30,252 bases of DNA from a virus. Every line of letters starts with the position of its first letter. Within the stretch, counting starts at the first letter, position 1. Under the pieces are notes generated by a model, which saw nothing but the letters and a program-made list of their open reading frames with translations, did no database searches and was not told the origin of the DNA. The DNA lies in the IMG/VR virus record IMGVR_UViG_3300033064_003572, positions 1-30,252 of that record; one strand, 5' to 3'. Below are positions 24,499 through 30,252 of this stretch, piece by piece. The position numbers and the translations under genes were made by a program.

Positions 24499-25116
24499 AT
24501 GGCCGTTTCATCATTAACCAGAATGACAGTGCCCTTGGCAAGCGATCAAAGCGCGAGCAACCAAGGCTTGCTCATGCCCAAACTCAGCTATCGCTTCCGA
24601 GTGATATTTGAAAACTTTGGAATAAGCACACCCCGAACAGAACTTACCAAACAAGTCATGGACTTCAAGCGTCCTAATTTGACTTTTGATCCCATCGTTA
24701 TCCCAATTTACAACAGTGAGCTAAAGCTGGCTGGCAAATACAAATGGGCCGATGTCACATGTAACCTGCGTGACGATGCGTCAGGTGCTGTGAGCCGCTT
24801 GGTTGGTGAACAATTACAGAAACAAATGGACTTCTTGGAAATGGCCAGTGCTGCAAGTGGTATTGACTACAAGTTTACCACTCGTTACGAAGTGTTGGAT
24901 GGCGGTAACGGTGCTGCCACACCAATTGTGCTAGAAACATGGGAACTGTATGGTTGCTATCTTTCAGGTGCGGATTACGGAACCAGTAGTTATGGTGAAA
25001 GCAAGCCCATGCAGATTGGTATGACTATTGTGTACGACAATGCCAACCAAGTGCCTAATGGAACTGGTATAGGCAGCACTATTGCTAGAACTGTCAACGA
25101 CGTAGTCACAGGATAA
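24499..25116 (+). CDS. 19: Tail tube protein, T4 gp19-like
   Basis: 205 residues (T4 gp19: 163). LSYRFRVIFENFGIS, ELTKQVMDFKRPNLTFDPIV, KYKWADVTCNLRDDASGAVS and the C-terminal LETWELYGCYLSGADYG ... MQIGMTIVYDNA all follow the gp19 hexamer-forming fold. It builds the inner tube through which DNA passes. Late promoter and AGGAG ribosome site upstream. The next gene begins 6 nt after its stop. Confidence 0.9.
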   Translation: MAVSSLTRMTVPLASDQSASNQGLLMPKLSYRFRVIFENFGISTPRTELTKQVMDFKRPNLTFDPIVIPIYNSELKLAGKYKWADVTCNLRDDASGAVSRLVGEQLQKQMDFLEMASAASGIDYKFTTRYEVLDGGNGAATPIVLETWELYGCYLSGADYGTSSYGESKPMQIGMTIVYDNANQVPNGTGIGSTIARTVNDVVTG

Positions 25117-25122
25117 TACCAT

Positions 25123-26319
25123 ATGGCCTGGGGAGAAGATTTCCTCAAAGGCTTTTTTGGTGGGCAAGGTCTTAAAGATTATGCTCACGCTTCAAAGACC
25201 TTTCGTAGTAATGGATACGAGTATGCACCGCGGAACAAATTCCTGTTCCATTGCTACTTCAATATCAACACGTCAATGATACCTGGCCTGGCTGCGATAT
25301 ACAACAGCACAGAAAAATCCACCATTGGACTCATGGTCAAGACTATTGGTTTACCCAAGTTCAAGATAGAAACTGAAACACTAAATCAATACAATCGCAA
25401 ACGGGTTATTCAAAAGAAGATTAACTATGAGCCGGTAACCGCTACGTTTCACGACGACGGCGGCGATTTAATACGCAGCATGTGGTATAACTATTACAGT
25501 TATTACTACAAAGACCCTAACCAAGCATATGGGCCACCGGCACAGAATGGCTCAATTGGGTCTATACAGACCCAGCCTGGGTTTAGCTACAATGATAGAG
25601 ATATCTATGCCAATGATCGAGTGGTCAACGACTGGGGATATGTTGGTGAAAGCTACACCCAAGGCAATGCTGGTAGCGGTGGAGTAGGATCGGGCGGAGA
25701 TCAAACTTCCGGCAAGCCGCCATTCTTTAGAGACATAACCATTTACGGTATGAACCAACACAAATGGGCCAGCTATACATTGATCAATCCATTGATCAGC
25801 AGCTGGGATCATGATACCTATAACTACAGTGAAGGTGGTGGTATCATGCAAAACTCCATGACCATTGCATACGAAACTGTGAAATATTTCACAGGTGCAA
25901 TCGGCAGAGTTAGACCTGATACCAACGTATTTGGATTTGCTGACCCTGCATACTATGATAATGTTCGTAGCAGTTTGGCTAGACCAGGTAGTACACAAAC
26001 TGTTTTAGGGCAAGGCGGATTGTTAGATGCTGGTATTGGTATCGTAGAGGATTTGCAGAGTGGCGGTGTTGCAGGTATCATTGGTGCTGTGCAAAAAGCA
26101 GGTACTGTCTACAACACTTTTAAAGATGCTCCTATACGATCAGTTGTAAATGAAGAAGCCAACGCTGCACTCAACAGTGTATTGAGAAGCAGTATTCCCG
26201 CCGCAGTAAGACAAGCTCAAAATAGTCCAGGCGGGTTTATTTTTCCAAGACCACCAGGCCCTAGATTAAATCCTGGGTTAGATCCCACAGGTGAGATCAA
26301 TAGGACTAGGACTAGATAA
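25123..26319 (+). CDS. Tail-tube-fold protein, candidate baseplate tube initiator (gp54-like)
   Basis: 398 residues. Two regions look like the gp19/gp54 tube fold: NKFLFHCYFNIN ... GLMVKTIGLPKFKIETETLN ... INYEPVTATFHDDGGDLIRS, and ITIYGMNQHKWASYTLINPL ... MTIAYETVKYFTGAIG. They are separated by a low-complexity Gly/Asn/Gln/Tyr stretch (~135-200), and a Pro-rich tail follows. In T4, gp54 and gp48 start the tube on the baseplate. This is my best guess, from fold-like motifs and position after gp19; a second tube or a tape/plug protein would also fit. Confidence 0.6.
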   Translation: MAWGEDFLKGFFGGQGLKDYAHASKTFRSNGYEYAPRNKFLFHCYFNINTSMIPGLAAIYNSTEKSTIGLMVKTIGLPKFKIETETLNQYNRKRVIQKKINYEPVTATFHDDGGDLIRSMWYNYYSYYYKDPNQAYGPPAQNGSIGSIQTQPGFSYNDRDIYANDRVVNDWGYVGESYTQGNAGSGGVGSGGDQTSGKPPFFRDITIYGMNQHKWASYTLINPLISSWDHDTYNYSEGGGIMQNSMTIAYETVKYFTGAIGRVRPDTNVFGFADPAYYDNVRSSLARPGSTQTVLGQGGLLDAGIGIVEDLQSGGVAGIIGAVQKAGTVYNTFKDAPIRSVVNEEANAALNSVLRSSIPAAVRQAQNSPGGFIFPRPPGPRLNPGLDPTGEINRTRTR

Positions 26320-26681
26320 TGGGCGGAACAGTAAATGCACTCAACACCAATGTAGATCTCACAGTTAGGATTTACGATAGATTCTATACTTACGAGACTT
26401 ATGTAAGTGCAGAAGAATATGATGTGGTATTCAGCTATATGAAATCTGTGTTTACCACAGATCTTGCTGCTGGTAACTTCACTGTGAGTTTGTTTAGAAT
26501 AGCTGATCAAACACGTACATCAGTACTGACTCTATTGGCAAACATACAGGGTCAAGATTCAATTCAACTCACACAAACACTATGCTATTATCTCAACAAC
26601 TTGAGAAGTGGCAGCACATTGTTGGGCATTGGTGCCAGTGTAACTCCCAACTATTATACCGCCAGGAATGTGTTAGCATGA
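26319..26681 (+). CDS. Small structural-context protein of unknown function
   Basis: 120 residues, overlapping the preceding stop by 1 nt (TAATG) and the next start by 4 nt (ATGA), so it is certainly part of this late operon. No family recognised. It has an aromatic-rich beginning (VRIYDRFYTYETYV) and beta and helix-forming segments. A minor tail or neck protein is likely from position only. Confidence 0.7.
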   Translation: MGGTVNALNTNVDLTVRIYDRFYTYETYVSAEEYDVVFSYMKSVFTTDLAAGNFTVSLFRIADQTRTSVLTLLANIQGQDSIQLTQTLCYYLNNLRSGSTLLGIGASVTPNYYTARNVLA

Positions 26682-27109
26682 GCCGATGGGCCAATGGCTT
26701 GTATGTGATCACTAACCCAGAAAAGTATGTGGGTAAAAATCAACCCAGATACCGATCGGGCTGGGAGCATTCTTTTATGAAATTTTGCGACAACAACAAA
26801 GCGGTATTGCAATGGGCATCAGAAAGCATAGCTATACCTTACAAGAATCCCATAACTGGCAAAAATTCTATGTATATTCCAGACTTCTTTATCACATATC
26901 AAACACGTGGTAATCAACAACGTGCAGAAATGATTGAGATCAAACCCAAGAATCAAAGTGTGATTGAAAGCAAAATGAACAGCAGAGATCGTGCTGTGGT
27001 AGCGGTGAACTATGCCAAATGGGCGGCCGCGCAGGCCTGGTGCAAACGAGCAGGCATACACTTCCGCGTAATTACAGAATCTGACATGTTTGCCAACGGC
27101 AAGGGATGA
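26678..27109 (+). CDS. 4: Head completion protein, T4 gp4-like
   Basis: 143 residues from the coupled ATG at 26678. PRYRSGWEHSFMKFCD, VLQWASESIAIPYKNPITGK, YIPDFFITY, EMIEIKPKNQ and a final helix WAAAQAWCKRAGIHFRVITE closely follow T4 gp4, which has a PD-(D/E)xK nuclease-like fold and completes the head after packaging. A longer frame from 26582 overlaps the previous gene and lacks family residues. Confidence 0.85.
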   Translation: MSRWANGLYVITNPEKYVGKNQPRYRSGWEHSFMKFCDNNKAVLQWASESIAIPYKNPITGKNSMYIPDFFITYQTRGNQQRAEMIEIKPKNQSVIESKMNSRDRAVVAVNYAKWAAAQAWCKRAGIHFRVITESDMFANGKG

Positions 27110-27113
27110 AGAG

Positions 27114-27139
27114 TTTACCGGGATTACAGATCCGGTAAA
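27114..27139. repeat. 8-bp inverted repeat before the gp16-like gene
   Basis: TTTACCGG (27114-27121), 10-nt loop, CCGGTAAA (27132-27139). The right arm overlaps the late promoter GGTAAATA. It may be a control element or a transcript end for the gene before it. Compare the hairpin before gp13. Confidence 0.55.
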
Positions 27140-27141
27140 TA
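27134..27141 (+). promoter_or_regulatory. T4-type late promoter (GGTAAATA), near-leaderless
   Basis: GGTAAATA ends 4 nt before the ATG at 27146. If T4 rules hold, the start site is at or just past the ATG, so either this box is not active for this gene or the mRNA starts at the next base pairs. Confidence 0.45.
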
Positions 27142-27145
27142 TGGT

Positions 27146-27637
27146 ATGAAGAAATTAGAAGAATTATTCGACTTACCGAGATCCGACGAATTAGAATCTG
27201 CAGAACACTCACTGAATATAGATGAAACCAAAATAGCATTAGCAGAAATTGACGACGTTATTGATAAAATAGATTCTGCATTGCCAATGGTTAGAGATTT
27301 ACAAGCGTCTGACGTAGAGATGGACGACTTGGCAAAAAAAGCAACTGAATCGTTTGACGAGTTGATGTCACTAGGGATGAATGTGGATTCACGATTTGCT
27401 GCTGAAATCTTCAGTGTGGCAGGCGCTATGTTAGGGCATGCACTCACAGCCAAGCAGGCCAAGTTGAATAAGAAGTTAAAAATGATTGATCTACAGTTAA
27501 AAAAAGCCAATCTAGATATGAAACAAGCTGATGGTGGTGAAGCAGCACCGCAGCCGGGCCAGGGACATGTGTTAACCCGCAATGAATTATTGGATAGATT
27601 GTTAGGCGATAGAAAGACAAATGCCAAAAAAGGCTAA
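27146..27637 (+). CDS. 16: Small terminase subunit candidate, T4 gp16-like
   Basis: 163 residues, as in T4 gp16 (164). It is helical: DELMSLGMNVDSRFAAEIFS, then VAGAMLGHALTAKQAKLNKK, resembling the central helices and the M-G-x-x-x-x-x-N-x-x-x-L-K pattern of gp16. gp16 recognises DNA and stimulates the large terminase. The large subunit gp17 is not in this window. The stop codon lies inside the following late promoter. Identification is moderately sure. Confidence 0.65.
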   Translation: MKKLEELFDLPRSDELESAEHSLNIDETKIALAEIDDVIDKIDSALPMVRDLQASDVEMDDLAKKATESFDELMSLGMNVDSRFAAEIFSVAGAMLGHALTAKQAKLNKKLKMIDLQLKKANLDMKQADGGEAAPQPGQGHVLTRNELLDRLLGDRKTNAKKG

Positions 27638-27640
27638 ATA
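27633..27640 (+). promoter_or_regulatory. T4-type late promoter (GCTAAATA)
   Basis: GCTAAATA lies 17 nt before the ATG at 27658, with ATAGGA as ribosome site. It overlaps the stop codon of the gp16-like gene. Confidence 0.65.
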
Positions 27641-27657
27641 TCACATAGGACACTGAT

Positions 27658-28266
27658 ATGAAAAAATTCCACCAATATCTCGCTGAATCAGAAAGAACAT
27701 ATGACTACAGGATCAAAATCCTGGGTGATGTGCCACCTACTTTTATCAAAGATCTCGAACAAAAACTCCAACAGTTTGACATAGTAAAAATGTCAGGTAA
27801 GAAAACTACCCCTGTGCAAAAATTGCTTAAGGATTTTCCTGACGCAGAAAATGACATGGTAACATCTGTTGATGTAAGTTTTCGTTATCCAGCTATTGAG
27901 CCACAAGTGCAGCAACTGGCTCAGCTGCTGGGGTTCAGTCCCAACAGAATACGTTTGTTAACACAATCATATTCAGACAGCATGGACAAAGAGATCACTG
28001 ACATCCGAGCACAGAACAAGGATCTGATCGCTGATACTGATTATCCTGCACCTGATGCGGAACAGCAAGCATTGAAGAAAGATTACTCTGGTAATCCTTA
28101 TCAGCATTCGGTATTGCAAAATGCATATCGTTCTGATTTCACAGTAGCCGGCGGCAAAACACCTCCAGCAAAAACCACAAACGACATCAAGCAGGACACC
28201 AAGAGTCCAATGACTGATATCAGACGCATGCCCCGGCCTGCCACTTTCGCAACACCAAGAGGATAA
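27658..28266 (+). CDS. Protein of unknown function, possible prohead-processed protein
   Basis: 202 residues. Starts MKKFHQYLAESER; the YLAE segment matches the (L/I)-x-E prohead-protease site of T4-like phages. N-terminal ~95 residues look like an alpha/beta domain (YDYRIKILGDVPPTFIKDLE, VTSVDVSFRYPAIEP), the rest is proline/lysine rich and probably disordered. No family recognised. It precedes another LxE-rich charged protein, so both could be head-internal proteins (inference). Confidence 0.65.
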   Translation: MKKFHQYLAESERTYDYRIKILGDVPPTFIKDLEQKLQQFDIVKMSGKKTTPVQKLLKDFPDAENDMVTSVDVSFRYPAIEPQVQQLAQLLGFSPNRIRLLTQSYSDSMDKEITDIRAQNKDLIADTDYPAPDAEQQALKKDYSGNPYQHSVLQNAYRSDFTVAGGKTPPAKTTNDIKQDTKSPMTDIRRMPRPATFATPRG

Positions 28267-28269
28267 ACC

Positions 28270-30252
28270 ATGAGCGATTATTTTTTCTATGATTTAAACA
28301 AAAAGATGGCCGACTTGGCTAGCAAACAGCAACTGACCGAGGATGCAGCCGCTGCTCCGGCTAAGCCTGTCAAAAGTCAACTCAATGAGCGTGACTTAGG
28401 CAAGCATAACAATGCTACCACTGGTTTTGCTGCATTGGCCAAGAAAACTGGCGGCGGCGAAAAAGGTGCTCGAATTGCTGGCGCACAGCTGGCAAAGATG
28501 CGAGCCAAAGGTCAAGTGAAAGAAAGCATGTGTTCTAAATGTGATTGCGATCCATGCAAATGCCACAGCATGGATGAAAGTGCATTACAAGCCGCTTTTG
28601 GTAAAAAGAAGTATGGTGAAAAAGGTATGCAGGCGTTGCAACAAGCAGGTCGTGAGCATGCTGGTAAAGAAAAAATGGTAAAGATTCGGCAACAGTATGA
28701 CCAGTATGATGAAAGCGTGACTGACGAAGGCAACGCCTTTAGCAAAGCAGTAGTTGACGCCAAGCGAGATGGTATTCAACCAGGTGAAAAAATTCGAGTT
28801 GGTGGCAAACAATATTCATTGCGAGAGCAAGGTGTGGCGGAAGGTATGGCTCCGATGAGTCCAGATGGTGCTACTGCACCTCCTGCAAAAGGTGCAGATG
28901 GGCAATATCCCGTTGTGACCTCAGGACCAAATAAAGGCAAACGTTGGAGTCCTAACACTCCTGGCCCAACTAATCCTGCAATGAAAGAAGCAGCCAAGTA
29001 TCGTGCTTCTAAATACAAAGATAAACTGTATACACAGAAACCAGGTGACAGTGATAGCTACGATAGCGTCAGTTATGGATACGACATCCCTGAGCGCCCA
29101 AAAAATGATCCAGGACAAAAACGCAAAATGGGCGGAGTTGGCGACGAGTATTCCAGAACAGATCCATTAGAAAAAGGATTTGGTCGTGGCAGCGCCTCAA
29201 CCAGTATCAACACACAAGGCAAGAGAAAAGGTTTACCATCGAGAGATCAAGTTACCGGACTGAAACAAAGTATCCGAGATGTTCTTGGTAAGCATACAGA
29301 GCCAAACTTGCCCGAAGGTGGTGTGCCGATGACCCCCAAGCAAAAGAGATTTGCTAAACTAGCACCTCCTGTGGACAAGATCACTTTTGCTGACAAGATT
29401 GTTGGCGCCAAGAAAGAAGTTGACGAAATGCTGGGCGATGTAGCAGCCAATGCCATGAAAAAAGCCGTGCGTGGCCGTAATCGTGACATGGAAGAAAGTT
29501 CGCTGTACGACACACCCACACGCCGCAAAAGTAGTAGCGGTGGTGAAATTGATACTGCCGAGCCAGGGGTCACCCGCCATCGTGCAGTAAAAGGCAACTA
29601 CAGCGGTGTTGGTCATGATGTTGGCTCCGATGATGATACACCAAGAAGTGGACAAGCAGGCCGCCGTAAAGTTGGTGCCGGAATGGGCACAAAGATTGGT
29701 GCCAAGATCAACACTGGCAAATCCAAATTAATGACCCGTGAAGGCAATATGGACCCCGGTGAGTACGACCAAGAAGGCGAAATGGCCAAAGACACTATCA
29801 AAACTGTGGTACGTCATGCACAGGCATTGGAAAAGATCCTAGGAGACAACGACAACTTGCCTGAATGGGTACAATCCAAGATGGCCAAGATTGAAGGCAT
29901 GATGACTGCTGTGGATGACTACATGCAGAATCAACAAGACGACCAAATGAAGATGGACGAAGAATCCACTAACAAACGTGACAATCGTGCTGAACGTGCT
30001 GGACGTCGAGTAGCCAAAGATATTGAATACGACGAAAAGAAAAAAGACGGTATTCGTGGTCAACGTCGAGGCAGCGAAGATATCAAAGCTGAACGTGCCG
30101 GTAAGAAAGTTGCCAAAGACATTGAGTACGACGAGAAAGTAAAAGAAGGTTCTGGACCAAAAGAAAAAGCACATAGCAAGTATGTTGATAGAAATAGTCC
30201 AGAATCAAAAGCAAAGCTACAAGCTGCTAGAGATAACATGGCTAAAAATACA
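28270..30252 (+). CDS. Long charged low-complexity protein, unknown function (3' partial)
   Basis: Open for 661 codons to the window end without a stop; the ATG is 4 nt after the previous gene's stop. It is lysine/glutamate/glycine/glutamine rich and largely disordered. It has a Cys-rich cluster (C88, C91, C93, C96, C98; MCSKCDCDPCKCH), several (L/I)-x-E type cleavage-like sites (QLTE, QLNE, LREQ, LPEG), and a 33-residue repeat near the end (AERAGRRVAKDIEYDEK and AERAGKKVAKDIEYDEK). Composition suggests a scaffold-core or packaged internal head protein; this is inference only. Four antisense ORFs over it are shadows. Confidence 0.7.
   Translation, partial: MSDYFFYDLNKKMADLASKQQLTEDAAAAPAKPVKSQLNERDLGKHNNATTGFAALAKKTGGGEKGARIAGAQLAKMRAKGQVKESMCSKCDCDPCKCHSMDESALQAAFGKKKYGEKGMQALQQAGREHAGKEKMVKIRQQYDQYDESVTDEGNAFSKAVVDAKRDGIQPGEKIRVGGKQYSLREQGVAEGMAPMSPDGATAPPAKGADGQYPVVTSGPNKGKRWSPNTPGPTNPAMKEAAKYRASKYKDKLYTQKPGDSDSYDSVSYGYDIPERPKNDPGQKRKMGGVGDEYSRTDPLEKGFGRGSASTSINTQGKRKGLPSRDQVTGLKQSIRDVLGKHTEPNLPEGGVPMTPKQKRFAKLAPPVDKITFADKIVGAKKEVDEMLGDVAANAMKKAVRGRNRDMEESSLYDTPTRRKSSSGGEIDTAEPGVTRHRAVKGNYSGVGHDVGSDDDTPRSGQAGRRKVGAGMGTKIGAKINTGKSKLMTREGNMDPGEYDQEGEMAKDTIKTVVRHAQALEKILGDNDNLPEWVQSKMAKIEGMMTAVDDYMQNQQDDQMKMDEESTNKRDNRAERAGRRVAKDIEYDEKKKDGIRGQRRGSEDIKAERAGKKVAKDIEYDEKVKEGSGPKEKAHSKYVDRNSPESKAKLQAARDNMAKNT
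29989..30150 (+). repeat. Tandem 99-nt coding repeat
   Basis: The codons for AERAGxxVAKDIEYDEKxKxG recur at 29989 and 30088, exactly 99 nt (33 codons) apart. They differ at many third positions, so the duplication is old or selected at protein level. Confidence 0.75.

Noticed and set aside
25552-25998. 148-aa antisense ORF inside the gp54-like gene
   Set aside because: No ribosome site, unlike any family, opposite a better supported gene.
27124-27627. 167-aa antisense ORF covering the gp16-like gene
   Set aside because: It mirrors a real gene with good start context; Ser/Asn/Phe-rich translation with no family look.
29839-30174. Hydrophobic minus-strand ORF that looks like a membrane protein
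   Set aside because: The reverse complement of Lys/Glu-rich codons gives Phe/Leu, a known artefact; the plus strand is an intact gene.

Overview
This window is a piece of a T4-like contractile-tailed phage (myovirus) genome, probably from an uncultured aquatic phage. The evidence is a set of recognisable T4 morphogenesis genes: gp13 and gp14 (neck), gp15 (tail terminator), gp18 (sheath), gp19 (tube), a second tube-fold protein, gp4 (head completion), a gp16-like small terminase, gp1 (dNMP kinase), a DexA-like exonuclease, and T4-type late promoters (NTAAATA). Genes are dense, with ATGA overlaps and almost no non-coding DNA. No tRNA, rRNA or CRISPR array was seen. The host cannot be read directly. 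The consensus sigma70 promoters and the heme-oxygenase/bilin-reductase pair fit a marine or freshwater bacterium (cyanobacterium or proteobacterium).

Layout. 2-1660: 3' part of a tail-fibre gene with twenty 17-residue repeats and a C-terminal S74 self-cleaving chaperone. 1709-10457: a plus-strand glycan/small-molecule modification island, headed by a consensus sigma70 promoter inside an inverted repeat. It encodes a GT-A glycosyltransferase, a GT-methyltransferase fusion, a GT9-like glycosyltransferase, a sulfotransferase, a small unknown protein, and two large multidomain fusions (GH130-like propeller + FkbM methyltransferase + radical SAM; helical repeats + FkbM + 2OG-Fe(II) oxygenase). 14835-10458 (minus): a late operon gp14 - heme oxygenase - ferredoxin-dependent bilin reductase - gp15 - Nudix, so a pigment-synthesis pair sits inside the neck/tail-terminator operon. 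14892-18922 (plus): two unknown genes, gp13, then exonuclease - deoxyribonucleotidase - dNMP kinase. Three of these genes have sigma70 promoters so close to the ATG that the mRNA should be leaderless. 19274-18870 (minus): a small HNH protein. 19312-28266 (plus): sheath, tube, tube-like protein, small unknown, gp4, gp16-like and one unknown, with a minus-strand Vsr-type homing endonuclease between sheath and tube. 28270-end: a long charged protein of unknown function, cut by the window edge.

How it fits together: late genes carry NTAAATA promoters and build neck, tail and head. Host-like sigma70 promoters drive nucleotide-metabolism genes and the glycan island. The glycan island next to the fibre may alter the cell surface or decorate virions (inference). 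Carbohydrate-binding-like modules in gp14 and gp18 also point to glycan interaction at the virion surface. The heme oxygenase and bilin reductase would turn heme into a bilin, at the same time as virion assembly if the upstream late promoter drives them.
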